A stretch of 40,178 nucleotides of DNA, from positions 1 through 40,178 of IMG/VR virus record IMGVR_UViG_3300024346_000181; one strand, 5' to 3'. Every line of letters begins with the position of its first letter. Position 1 is the stretch's first letter. The position numbers and the translations under genes were made by a program. Below the pieces are notes generated by a model that saw only the letters and a list, made by a program, of their open reading frames with translations, ran no database searches and was not told where the DNA came from. Source of the stretch: a virus. Shown here one piece after another: positions 1-8,640 of this stretch.

Positions 1-630
1 TTTTTTTAGAAGCATTAAATAAAAGTAGATGTTATCTGGGGCCATTTTATTCCCACCAAACCAGGGAAAAATTTCACGTACCAGTCCCAGGTTGAAACCC
101 CAGGTCATAATGAATGAAAATTCATCACCACTGGTCAGGTTCTTCACCTTCAGGGTGGTTTCATCATTTCCCCGGTCCACTACCAGGGTGGTTTCTATTT
201 CATCACCCAGTTCAGCTGTGATGAACGGAAGGTCTTCACCTACCTGGTGGCCAGCATCAGCCCAGGGAATCTTTGCCCAATATGTTCCACCGTCCTGGTG
301 GTAATAGGGGGCCAGATAAACCAGCCCACGCCCTGGATGATAAACCCACCCGGTCATCTGGCTGTTCCTATGGTTTGAAAAAAGATTGAATGAAAATCCT
401 GAAAGCTTATTCCAGTCAGCCTGGTCATTATCATTGTGGTGATATTCCCACGTGGAATCCACCTTCCAGCGATAAACCAAGGTTTCTATTTTTCCCCATG
501 AAAAATGGTAACCACTTGCCCTGTGTTTCCCTTCTTTTATGACCTTTTCATTCCATTGTCCAATTTTTGGCGAACATGACACCAAAAACAGAAGACCGAA
601 AAGAAGAAGGAATGATGATATTTTTTTCAT
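1..630 (-). CDS. Putative phage-encoded lipoprotein (3' end beyond window)
   Basis: An open frame starts at 630 and runs past base 1 without a stop (about 210 codons seen). The N-terminus MKKISSFLLLFGLLFLVSCS is a lipoprotein signal: positive start, hydrophobic core, lipobox LVSC with Cys about residue 19. The mature part is rich in Trp, Tyr and His (GWVYHPGRG, APYYHQDGG, FPWFGGNKMAP) and looks beta-rich and soluble. The start codon shares its A with the stop of the preceding gene (TAATG), so the two are translationally coupled. I do not recognise the family. By inference it is an outer-membrane or periplasmic lipoprotein made with the fibre cluster, perhaps for superinfection exclusion or surface modification. 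The lipobox is directly visible; the role is not. Confidence 0.75.
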   Translation of the reverse strand, partial: MKKISSFLLLFGLLFLVSCSPKIGQWNEKVIKEGKHRASGYHFSWGKIETLVYRWKVDSTWEYHHNDNDQADWNKLSGFSFNLFSNHRNSQMTGWVYHPGRGLVYLAPYYHQDGGTYWAKIPWADAGHQVGEDLPFITAELGDEIETTLVVDRGNDETTLKVKNLTSGDEFSFIMTWGFNLGLVREIFPWFGGNKMAPDNIYFYLMLLKK

Positions 631-3173
631 TAGAATACAATTTGTGAAATCTCAACCCGCGCCACAATTCTGATGACAGTGGTGGTCCCAGATGATGATG
701 GGGCTGCAAAATTTATTCTCAAAGCTTCATTAGTATTGTCAGCCGAAAAAACTATGGCTGCGTCAGCCATATTCGTGTCAATAGCTTTGTGAACTAGGGT
801 TTGTCCTACAACAGTAGTGCTGGCTCCAATTCTCTTAATCGTTACAAATCGCCCCAGTCCGTAAACTTCACCCAGGGCCGCGGTTCCATTACCAACCACA
901 TCTACTACTGCAACTAAATTGACATGGGCTGTCCAGGCTTCGTTTGTAGATGTCATATCCAGACCAAGTGTTGAACCATCCAGGAACAAATCCACATTCC
1001 CAGTCCCAGTTAGTTCCCGTCTTACAGTCACCACGCTTGTCTGTGCATCACCCAGGGCTGAAAATCTTCCTGAAGCCTGTGTGGATGCTCCGTAAAGCTT
1101 TGATTCAGCATAATAACCACGCGCCCCTGAATAGTCTGCTGTCGCTTTTGATGTCAGCCCATAGGCCACGCCTGAATAGTCACCAGCAGCTGTGTTTTCC
1201 TTTCCACCTGTTAAAACTGAATATTCACCACTGGCCACTTCACTGTTCACCAGTCTGCTGATCTGCCAGTCCACAGCTTTTGTTCCCCTGGCATTTCCAC
1301 CCAGAACCAGGTTGTCAGGCATTTCAGCAGCTATGAAATCAGGCGAACCCAAAACAAAAATATCACCATCCACCCGAACACTGTCTTCTGAATTTCCCAC
1401 TGTTATCAGGTCATTCCCGCTGAAGCTTTTGTTTATTATGTTTGTATAATCACTTGCATAATACCTGTTCCCTTGCCAATTTATGAACCCAGTGTCATCT
1501 ATATAGACACCGAAATTCAAGCCCTGGGCATTTGTGATGACTAGTGGGTTTGTGTCATAATGTGCCACATCCGTCATGTCAAATGTCAGGACATTACCAT
1601 CATGGTCAATCAATCTGGCTGCTGTCAGTGTCTGGTCAGCCACACCCAAAGGTGAACCACCGCCACCACCACCCGCGTCCAGTGGCCAGTTCACAGTTCT
1701 GTATCTGGTGTTCGTTTCATCTACCATCAGCCACAGGGATTCCCCAGGTGCCACGCTGGCGGAAGCGCTTCCATCTATTGTATAACCCACTGGTGCATTC
1801 ACTGTGATGGTCCCACTGGTGGATTCATTCACAAAAACCCTGACTTCACCATCATCTATGTTTCCGCTGGCCACAGTGTAAAGTGTCAAAGATTGTGTGA
1901 TGTTCAATGTCAGAAAATCAATTTCTGTAAATATTCCCCAGCCATTCAGTGAACTGTTCCATAAAATACCATCATCTGTTCCGTCAATGGTCAGGGTGTT
2001 CCCTGCATCGTTATAAGTCAGGGCAATATTTTCACCACCCACCAGAAGGGCATCCACTTCGTCCTGAATCCCTTCCGAAAGGTCCACGCTGTTTCCTGAT
2101 TCAATAGCCAGGACCCTGGTGGCATCTGTGAAGGTCAGGGTTTGGTCATCTGTCCCGCCACCAGCCGCGTCAATGGTCAGGGTGTTTGCCCCATCATTAT
2201 AGGTCAGGGTGATGTTCGTTCCAGCTACCAGTAAAGCATTCACTTCTTCCTGGATGCCTTCAGAAAGGTCCTGACTGTTTCCACCTTCAATAGCCAGAAT
2301 TCTGTTTGCAGCATCAAAAGTGATGTTCTGATCATCTGTTCCAGTTCCGTCACCCACCGCGTCAATGGTCAGGGTGTTTGCCCCATCATTGTAGGTCAGG
2401 GTGATGTTCGTTCCAGCTACCAGCAAGTCATCAACTGCATCCTGGATTCCTTCCGATAGGTCCACGCTATTACCTCCAGATATTGACAGAATCCTGGTGA
2501 CATCACTGAAAGTCAGACTTTGGCTGTCAGTGTTGTCCAGGTAGCCTGAAAAGTCCAGGGTTTGGTCTGGCTGGCCATCTGATTCAATAGCCAGGGTCAA
2601 AGTGTTCCCCACCAGGGTGAATGTTTCAATTTGCTGATCATCGGTCCCAGTGCCATCACCCACCGCGTCAATGGTCAGGGTGTTCGCCCCATCATTATAT
2701 GTCAGGGTGACGTTTGTTCCACCCACCAGCAAAGCGTTCACTTCTTCCTGAATCCCTTCAGAAAGGTCCTGACTGTTTCCACCTTCAATGGCCAGGATTC
2801 TATTTGTGTCATCAAAAGTGATGTTCTGATCATCTGTTCCAGTTCCATCCTGAAGACTGGCCAGGTCCACTGTGTAAGGTGCTTCATTGTCACCTTCCAG
2901 GGTTAAGGTCAAAACAGTCCCGGTCAGGCTTAATGTGTCCACCGTCTGGTCATCAGTTCCACCACCCCCAGCCAAACTGGCCAGATCGACTGTGTAAGGT
3001 GCTTCATTATCATCTTCTAGGGTCAAAGTCAAAACAGTCCCGGTCAGGCTTAATGTGTCCACCGTCTGATTGTCAGATGACTGTGTTTGACGTATGACCA
3101 CACCTGACTGTGACCGCAAAGCCACAAACGATGTCACCAATAAAATCAATGTTAGCAAAAATTCCTTTTTCAT
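630..3173 (-). CDS. Fibre-like beta-repeat protein with signal peptide (847 aa)
   Basis: The N-terminus (MKKEFLLTLILLVTSFVALRS) looks like a Sec signal peptide. Residues about 30-420 are a chain of beta repeats of the kinds DDQTVDTLSLTGTVLTL, NITFDDTNRILAIEGGNSQ and TNVTLTYNDGANTLTIDAV, shared with the gene upstream. A later segment (SGEYSVLTGGKENTAAGDYS and following) resembles the YadA-head/Hep_Hag left-handed beta-roll. The last about 145 residues (RFSALGDAQTSVVTVRRELTG onward) match the pattern of a C-terminal domain common in phage virion fibres. Start and stop overlap the neighbouring genes by one base, giving a coupled four-gene run. Best call is a tail-fibre or receptor-binding protein. 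The signal peptide is unexpected for a virion part assembled in the cytoplasm; a phage-encoded surface adhesin is the alternative. Confidence 0.8.
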   Translation of the reverse strand: MKKEFLLTLILLVTSFVALRSQSGVVIRQTQSSDNQTVDTLSLTGTVLTLTLEDDNEAPYTVDLASLAGGGGTDDQTVDTLSLTGTVLTLTLEGDNEAPYTVDLASLQDGTGTDDQNITFDDTNRILAIEGGNSQDLSEGIQEEVNALLVGGTNVTLTYNDGANTLTIDAVGDGTGTDDQQIETFTLVGNTLTLAIESDGQPDQTLDFSGYLDNTDSQSLTFSDVTRILSISGGNSVDLSEGIQDAVDDLLVAGTNITLTYNDGANTLTIDAVGDGTGTDDQNITFDAANRILAIEGGNSQDLSEGIQEEVNALLVAGTNITLTYNDGANTLTIDAAGGGTDDQTLTFTDATRVLAIESGNSVDLSEGIQDEVDALLVGGENIALTYNDAGNTLTIDGTDDGILWNSSLNGWGIFTEIDFLTLNITQSLTLYTVASGNIDDGEVRVFVNESTSGTITVNAPVGYTIDGSASASVAPGESLWLMVDETNTRYRTVNWPLDAGGGGGGSPLGVADQTLTAARLIDHDGNVLTFDMTDVAHYDTNPLVITNAQGLNFGVYIDDTGFINWQGNRYYASDYTNIINKSFSGNDLITVGNSEDSVRVDGDIFVLGSPDFIAAEMPDNLVLGGNARGTKAVDWQISRLVNSEVASGEYSVLTGGKENTAAGDYSGVAYGLTSKATADYSGARGYYAESKLYGASTQASGRFSALGDAQTSVVTVRRELTGTGNVDLFLDGSTLGLDMTSTNEAWTAHVNLVAVVDVVGNGTAALGEVYGLGRFVTIKRIGASTTVVGQTLVHKAIDTNMADAAIVFSADNTNEALRINFAAPSSSGTTTVIRIVARVEISQIVF

Positions 3174-6100
3174 TACTTAGTTAATTTTGTGACGTAAAAC
3201 CTTACTTTATCCTGGTCAGTTTGAACCTGTGTCCCTACGTTTTGGGTGTCAGCATAGGATTCAATTCTTATTTTGTCCCCTGTGGTGAATGATTTCACAT
3301 AAGTGGCATTCACCCCACCTTCATCTGGTTCAGATGGGTTTCTGATTGCATAGCTGAACCATTGATGTTCATTAGTGGTGGAAAATCCACTCCCAGTGTC
3401 AAAAGCTGTGGCCAGGTTTAATTCAACCCGCCCACCATCAAAAATGTAATATTTCACCATACATGAAATGGAAACCATATACACCCCAGTGCTGTTGATA
3501 GTCAGTTCCCCGGTAGTGCTGTTGAATGTGAAATCTGAAGTGATTTCATCCTGGTCCCACCCGGTTACTGGGTTGTAAGCTAAAGTATCAAAAAGGTAAA
3601 GAGTTGAATTTTTAGTGGCTGCAAAATAAGAAGCATCCACTTCAGAAGTGGCTGCTGTCATTGTGTTCCCTGCATCATTATAGGTCAGGGTAATTCCCGT
3701 TCCAGCTACCAGCAAAGCGTTCACTTCGTCCTGAATCCCTTCAGATAAGTCCACTGTGTTTCCTGATTCAATTGATAGGACCCTGGTGGCATCTGTAAAG
3801 GTCAGCGTTTGGTCATCTGTTCCAATTCCGTCCTGAAGGCTGGCCAGGTCCACCGTGTAGGGGGCTTCATTGTCATCTTCCAGGGTTAAGGTTAGAACCG
3901 TCCCTGTCAGGCTTAATGTGTCCACCGTCTGGTCATCAGTGTTGTCCAGGTAGGCTGACAGGTTCACTGTTTGGTTTGGCTGGCCATCATCTTCCAGGGC
4001 TAAAGTCAGAATATTTGCCGCCAGGGTGAAGGTTTCAATCTGCTGATTATCGGTTCCAGTTCCGTCCTGAAGACTGGATAGGTCCACCGTGTATGGGGCT
4101 TCATTATCATCTTCCAGGGTTAAGGTTAGAACCGTCCCTGTCAGGCTTAATGTGTCCACCGTCTGATCATCCGTTCCACCGCCACCAGCTAAGCTGGCCA
4201 GATCGACTGTGTAAGGTGCTTCATTGTCATTTTCCAGGGCTAGGGTCAGGATTGTTCCAGAAAGGCTGAAGGTGTCCACCGTTTGCCCTGCTGCTGCAAT
4301 GTTTGCCGCTGGGTCATAAGGTCTGGTGGCCTTCAGGATCAGCCTGTCAGCATCGGCTGCGTACCATAGCCAGTCATTAAGTTCATTCAGCGGAACAATG
4401 GTATCATAAACCTGGGCTGTCCCCTGAAGGAAATAATTCTTTGATACTTCGTAACCATGCCCGGTTTTGAACAGGAATCCTTCCGTCTGGATTGCAAATT
4501 CATTTGTATTTATGACATCCACGACGAATGCTTGGTGGACCTTCCTTTCATTTGAATTGACAGAAATTTCCCAGTTTGATGTCACGCTGTTCTTAAATAC
4601 TGGGATGGGAATGTCAGCAGAAAGGAATCCATGACCCACCTGGTTGATTGTGTCAATAATAGCGCTTAAATCATTGCCACTTCCACCACCGCCACCCACC
4701 GCGTCAATGGTCAGGGTGTTTGCCCCATCATTGTAGGTCAAGGTGACATTCGTTCCACCCACCAGCATGGCATTCACTTCTTCCTGAATCCCTTCAGAAA
4801 GGTCCTGACTGTTTCCTGTTTCAATGGCCAGGATTCTGGTGGCATCATCAAAAGTAATGTTCTGGTCATCTGTTCCGGTTCCATCCTGAAGTGTGGCCAG
4901 GTCCACCGTGTATGGGGCTTCATTGTCATCTTCCAGGGCTAGGGTCAGAACCGTCCCGGTCAGACTTAATGTGTCCACTGTCTGGTCATCAGTGTTGTCC
5001 AGGTAGCCTGAAAGGTCCAGGGTTTGGTCTGGCTGGCCATCATTTTCCAGGGCTAGGGTCAAAGTGTTCCCCACCAGACTGAAAGTTTCAATTTGCTGAT
5101 CATCGGTTCCAGTGCCATCACCCACCGCATTTATTGTCAGGGTGTTCCCTGCATCATTATAGGTCAGTGTGACGTTCGTTCCACCCACCAGCAAAGCATT
5201 CACTTCGTCCTGGATTCCTTCAGACATATCCACGCTATTACCACCAGATATTGACAGAACCCTGGTGCTGGTGCTGAATGAAAGTGTCTGGTTGGCATAG
5301 GCTGACAGGTTCACTGTTTGGTTTGGCTGGCCATCATTTTCCAGGGCTAAAGTCAGAATATTTGCCGCCAGCGTAAAGGTTTCAATTTGCTGATCATCGG
5401 TTCCAGTTCCGTCCTGAAGACTGGCCAGGTCCACTGTGTAAGGTGCTTCATTGTCATCTTCTAGGGCTAAAGTCAAAACCGTCCCGGTCAGGCTTAATGT
5501 GTCCACCGTTTGATCATCTGTTCCGGTTCCATCCTGAAGACTGGATAGGTCCACTGTGTAAGGTGCTTCATTGTCATCTTCCAGTGCTAAAGTCAAAACC
5601 GTCCCGGTCAGGCTTAATGTGTCCACCGTTTGATCATCTGTTCCAGTTCCGTCCTGAAGACTGGCCAGGTCCACTGTGTAAGGTGCTTCATTGTCATCTT
5701 CTAGGGCTAAAGTCAAAACCGTCCCGGTCAGGCTTAATGTGTCCACCGTTTGATCATCGGTTCCGGTTCCATCCTGAAGACTGGCCAGGTCCACTGTGTA
5801 AGGTGCTTCATTGTCATCTTCTAGGGCTAAAGTCAAAACCGTCCCGGTCAGGCTTAATGTGTCCACTGTTTGGTCATCTGTTCCCACGCCACCCCCGGCC
5901 GCGTCAATGGTCAGGGTGTTCCCTGCATCATTATAGGTCAGTGTGATGTTTGTCCCAGCCACCAGAAGTGAATTCACTTCGTCCTGGATTCCTTCCGATA
6001 GGTCCACGCTATTACCACCAGATATTGACAGAATCCTGGTCAGGTCATCAAATGTCAGGGTCTGTGCATCAGTGTTGTCCAGGTAGCCTGAAAGGTCCAC

Positions 6101-6523
6101 CGTCTGGTCTGGCTGTCCATCATTTTCAATTGCCAGGGTCAAAGTGTTCCCCACCAGGTTGAATGTTTCAATCTGCTGATCATCTGTATTGTCCAGGTAT
6201 GGGGAAAGATTCACAGCAACTGGGACAACACCATCCTGGCTGATCGACAAATAAAGCGTATCGCCAGAAATAGTGAACAGGTCCACAAACTGGGATTCAG
6301 TCAATGGATAAACAGCCACCGTGTCCCCGTTCAGAAGAAGTTCAGTTCCAGTCCAGACCATTGTGGTGTCCCACTGGCCATCATTGTTGGCGTCAGCAAT
6401 GATGAACTGACCTGGGGCTGTGGCTTCATGGATTCTTTTTGGAAGGGGCCTGGTCCTGGGACTTTGAGAATAACCCATAACCGAAATCACCATGAACCCC
6501 AAAAAAAACAATATCCTTTTCAT
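3173..6523 (-). CDS. Long fibre-like repeat protein with C1q-like tip (1116 aa)
   Basis: It begins with a Sec signal peptide (MKRILFFLGFMVISVMGYSQ, Bacteroidetes-style cut near YSQ/S). A long repeat region follows, built from a 40-residue unit DDQTVDTLSLTGTVLTLALE...NEAPYTVDLASLQDGTGT (eight recognisable copies, four in exact tandem), a DDQQIETFxLxxNxLTLALE unit, and an SGGNSVDLSEGIQDEVNALL plus TNVTLTYNDAGNTLTI unit. A unique insert at about 615-710 (DTINQVGHGF...) interrupts the repeats. The C-terminal about 150 residues (TFNSTTGELTINSTGVYMVS...YVKSFTTGDKIRIESYA) have the look of a C1q/TNF jelly roll, a common tip for trimeric fibres. Its stop overlaps the next start by one base. Likely a trimeric host-binding fibre or exported adhesin; the shared repeats suggest exchange with the downstream paralogue. 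Confidence 0.8.
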   Translation of the reverse strand: MKRILFFLGFMVISVMGYSQSPRTRPLPKRIHEATAPGQFIIADANNDGQWDTTMVWTGTELLLNGDTVAVYPLTESQFVDLFTISGDTLYLSISQDGVVPVAVNLSPYLDNTDDQQIETFNLVGNTLTLAIENDGQPDQTVDLSGYLDNTDAQTLTFDDLTRILSISGGNSVDLSEGIQDEVNSLLVAGTNITLTYNDAGNTLTIDAAGGGVGTDDQTVDTLSLTGTVLTLALEDDNEAPYTVDLASLQDGTGTDDQTVDTLSLTGTVLTLALEDDNEAPYTVDLASLQDGTGTDDQTVDTLSLTGTVLTLALEDDNEAPYTVDLSSLQDGTGTDDQTVDTLSLTGTVLTLALEDDNEAPYTVDLASLQDGTGTDDQQIETFTLAANILTLALENDGQPNQTVNLSAYANQTLSFSTSTRVLSISGGNSVDMSEGIQDEVNALLVGGTNVTLTYNDAGNTLTINAVGDGTGTDDQQIETFSLVGNTLTLALENDGQPDQTLDLSGYLDNTDDQTVDTLSLTGTVLTLALEDDNEAPYTVDLATLQDGTGTDDQNITFDDATRILAIETGNSQDLSEGIQEEVNAMLVGGTNVTLTYNDGANTLTIDAVGGGGGSGNDLSAIIDTINQVGHGFLSADIPIPVFKNSVTSNWEISVNSNERKVHQAFVVDVINTNEFAIQTEGFLFKTGHGYEVSKNYFLQGTAQVYDTIVPLNELNDWLWYAADADRLILKATRPYDPAANIAAAGQTVDTFSLSGTILTLALENDNEAPYTVDLASLAGGGGTDDQTVDTLSLTGTVLTLTLEDDNEAPYTVDLSSLQDGTGTDNQQIETFTLAANILTLALEDDGQPNQTVNLSAYLDNTDDQTVDTLSLTGTVLTLTLEDDNEAPYTVDLASLQDGIGTDDQTLTFTDATRVLSIESGNTVDLSEGIQDEVNALLVAGTGITLTYNDAGNTMTAATSEVDASYFAATKNSTLYLFDTLAYNPVTGWDQDEITSDFTFNSTTGELTINSTGVYMVSISCMVKYYIFDGGRVELNLATAFDTGSGFSTTNEHQWFSYAIRNPSEPDEGGVNATYVKSFTTGDKIRIESYADTQNVGTQVQTDQDKVRFYVTKLTK
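5401..5880 (-). repeat. Four tandem 120-bp repeats in fibre gene
   Basis: Units begin at 5401, 5521, 5641 and 5761 and differ at only a handful of positions. Each encodes the 40-residue DDQTVDTLSLTGTVLTLALE...NEAPYTVDLASLQDGTGT module. Copies of the same module lie elsewhere in this gene and in the next, e.g. 2841-3060, 3801-3960 and 4861-5000. Confidence 0.9.
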
Positions 6524-6528
6524 GCTTG

Positions 6529-7521
6529 TTAATTGTCTTGAAATAATCCCAGGAAACCTAGGTCATTGATTCCCAGAATGAAAATGACTTCCACATCTTC
6601 AGAATCTAGGGTGTAATTGAACACAATTTGATTACTAACTATTTCATAGTCACCTGTGGGGCCCTCTTGCTGTTTCATTCCTTCCACAAACACAGAAAGC
6701 GCCTGATTCAGAACAGGGATCACACCACCGTTTTCAGTCACTGTCACCACCCCAGCTGAAACATCAGCAAAATACTGTCTAAAAATATTATAGGCATCAG
6801 TAGTGGACCAGAAGAAAATGACTTCCACATCTTCTTCATCCAGGGCATAATTGAAAGAAACATTTGCCCCTGTTATTTCATAGTCACCCACACCTGGTGG
6901 ACCTTCTTTCTGTTTGATCCCTTCCACAAAAACACCCACCCCTGAAAGTTCAGAAGGTAGCGTTCCACCATTGACACCAACCACCACACCTGGGCCAGTG
7001 ATATTGCTGAAATATTCCCGGAAAATCGTAGTTGCGCCCACGCTTAAACTGTCCCGGTAAATAGAAAGATCAACACAATAAACAGTATCCAAAGAAGTCA
7101 AAGAAATACAAAGGGAATCATTCTGGATGAAAAAAGTGTCTACTTCCTGGCAGCATAAGCCAATATCTGGAAGGGGTGGCAATGGACAATTGTTCAATGT
7201 ATCAACCCACAACTGGGCTGTGGTAAATTCTGTCATGTCCACCCTAGTGGTGTCAAAAAACAGTGTGCTGTCCTGGCTGAAATTTATTCCGAAGTATCTG
7301 TCATTTCTCACATAGGCTTCGTATGGGTGCCTAATGTATTTTTTTTGACTTGTTGGGCTTGTCACTTCAATCCCGTACATTATAAATTCCTGATCTGGTT
7401 CACACCAGTGGCAGGCTGGGTCATTCAGTAGCGTGTCACCTTCCACACATCTGAAGGCAAACTTCTGGGCAAAAGTTGAAAATGGAAGAAGAATCAGAAG
7501 AATCACAAAAATCCTTTTCAT
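6529..7521 (-). CDS. Secreted fibre-associated protein with two C-terminal repeats (330 aa)
   Basis: A clear Sec signal peptide (MKRIFVILLILLPFSTFAQ) precedes a Cys-containing region (CHWC, CPLP, LCCQ). The C-terminal half holds two tandem repeats of about 75 residues: FREYFSNITGPGVVVGVNGG...VFVEGIKQ...GDYEI...FNYALDEEDVEVIF and FRQYFADVSAGVVTVTENGG...VFVEGMKQ...GDYEI...FNYTLDSEDVEVIF. The FVxGxKQ...DYEI...DVEV pattern resembles beta modules used in phage tail and receptor-binding proteins. It ends 5 bases before the long fibre gene, so it heads the exported fibre cluster. It may be a baseplate or fibre-attachment protein, or a secreted adhesin. The family was not identified by name. Confidence 0.7.
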   Translation of the reverse strand: MKRIFVILLILLPFSTFAQKFAFRCVEGDTLLNDPACHWCEPDQEFIMYGIEVTSPTSQKKYIRHPYEAYVRNDRYFGINFSQDSTLFFDTTRVDMTEFTTAQLWVDTLNNCPLPPLPDIGLCCQEVDTFFIQNDSLCISLTSLDTVYCVDLSIYRDSLSVGATTIFREYFSNITGPGVVVGVNGGTLPSELSGVGVFVEGIKQKEGPPGVGDYEITGANVSFNYALDEEDVEVIFFWSTTDAYNIFRQYFADVSAGVVTVTENGGVIPVLNQALSVFVEGMKQQEGPTGDYEIVSNQIVFNYTLDSEDVEVIFILGINDLGFLGLFQDN

Positions 7522-7616
7522 TTTTTGGTCTTTAGAACAGGAAGGGGGCCCACAAACAAAAGCAGTGAACCCCCAACACAGGCAATGAAAATGATGGTTT
7601 TTAAGGGCTTCCTATT
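7522..7616 (-). other. Intergenic segment with GC-rich hairpin
   Basis: This 95-base gap holds a run of five G and a run of five C (minus strand) that can pair across a loop of about 20 bases, resembling the post-stop hairpins elsewhere in the window. No U-tract follows, so it is more likely a processing or stability element than a terminator. A hydrophobic reading frame crosses it without a normal start codon (see findings). Confidence 0.35.
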
Positions 7617-8339
7617 TTACGCTACAAACGAAGAATAAGAATCAACTGGTGCCAGTTGGGTCCCGGCCAGGATCAGGGCATCATCCACGTACTGAATGGT
7701 AAATGTGATGTCATAATCAGAATCAATGTCATTTCGCGTAACAGCCGCCCCAATTACGACAGTGGCCCCGGCTGCCGCCAGTGCTGTGTCCAGGTCCGTG
7801 GCCAGGGTGGCCGCTGTGGCATCATCAGTGGCTGGTGTTCCAGTGTGCGCGTAAGGGGTGTTGGCTAGTGCCACAGTGGTTCCGCCAATAGTCAAAGGAC
7901 TGATGGCACCCACCGCGCTGGTGGAATACTTCAGAAGGCTGGCCAGGGTGGCTTTCAGGGTGGTGGCTTGTTGTGCCCCAGCTGAAACATCAGAACAGGC
8001 CACAGAAGCCAAACGAAGTTGGCCATCATGTTTGATGGTAAGATCACCACCAGCATATTCCACGCTGATCCATACGTTGTTTTCCTTCAGACCCACAACA
8101 GCTTCCAGGGCTGTTTTGATAGCCGCCACGCTGGCCACTGCAATGGGTGTATCCAGTGTGGTGGTCACGCCGTCAAAGACAAACGCTGTGAAGTTTCCGG
8201 CTGTGGTCAGCGTTACTTCATCACGCTTGGCATTCACACCCACCTGGTCCGCGTCAATAGCTGAAACCATGTTCGGTTTAACCGCGCTGGGGTTTGCAAT
8301 CTTTCCACCCCGATTTTTCGCTTCAATTACGTTACTCAT
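7617..8339 (-). CDS. Putative virion protein, Ala/Thr-rich (240 aa)
   Basis: A low-complexity, Ala-, Thr- and Val-rich protein (TTAGNFTAFVFDGVTTTLDT, ATDDATAATLATDLDTALAA) with no signal peptide and a beta-rich look typical of phage decoration, fibre or tail proteins. Its start overlaps the end of the zinc-ribbon gene by 8 bases, and it closes the head/connector gene run before the exported fibre cluster. I could not assign a family. A surface-decoration or head-fibre role is inferred from composition and position only. Confidence 0.65.
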   Translation of the reverse strand: MSNVIEAKNRGGKIANPSAVKPNMVSAIDADQVGVNAKRDEVTLTTAGNFTAFVFDGVTTTLDTPIAVASVAAIKTALEAVVGLKENNVWISVEYAGGDLTIKHDGQLRLASVACSDVSAGAQQATTLKATLASLLKYSTSAVGAISPLTIGGTTVALANTPYAHTGTPATDDATAATLATDLDTALAAAGATVVIGAAVTRNDIDSDYDITFTIQYVDDALILAGTQLAPVDSYSSFVA

Positions 8340-8640
8340 TGTAATTATTTTTTTTAGTCAAAAATTCAAAATCTGTTTCTTCCCACAGGTTTCCTTCAGG
8401 GTGGGAACACCTTATTTTTCTTATCCCAATTTGGGACATTTTTCGCTTCGTTTCAAATGGACAGCCACATTCAGTGCATCCTGGAAGAATAACTGATGGA
8501 TATGGCTCCACGTTCCCTTTGTATTCACAGCCATCACAGATGGCCTTCCTGGCCTTTTCATGTTCTTCTGTGATAATAGCGCCATGAATCTCTGCCAGTG
8601 CCATCATGGTGGACCTGGTGGCTTCCCAGGCTAAATTCAT
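8332..8640 (-). CDS. Small zinc-ribbon protein (102 aa)
   Basis: Two Cys pairs (CDGCEYKGN and GCTECGCPFETK), then a Cys/His near the end (IRCSHPEGN-W), match the small zinc-ribbon proteins often found in tailed phages, which read CxxC ... CxxCGCxxxxK ... CPxGKW. The start at 8640 is preferred over an in-frame ATG at 8652 because it gives an ATGA overlap with the preceding stop. The stop overlaps the next gene by 8 bases. Zinc binding is a safe guess; the biological role of this family is not known to me. Confidence 0.7.
   Translation of the reverse strand: MNLAWEATRSTMMALAEIHGAIITEEHEKARKAICDGCEYKGNVEPYPSVILPGCTECGCPFETKRKMSQIGIRKIRCSHPEGNLWEETDFEFLTKKNNYNE

Noticed and set aside
5443-5946. 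Plus-strand repetitive frame (MLHCHLLGLKSKPSRSGLMC units)
   Set aside because: It is the antisense of the tandem fibre repeats; the repetition comes from the real minus-strand protein.
7858-8496. Plus-strand frame of 212 codons
   Set aside because: It runs antisense across three overlapping minus-strand genes and looks like the shadow of Ala/Thr/Val-rich codons.
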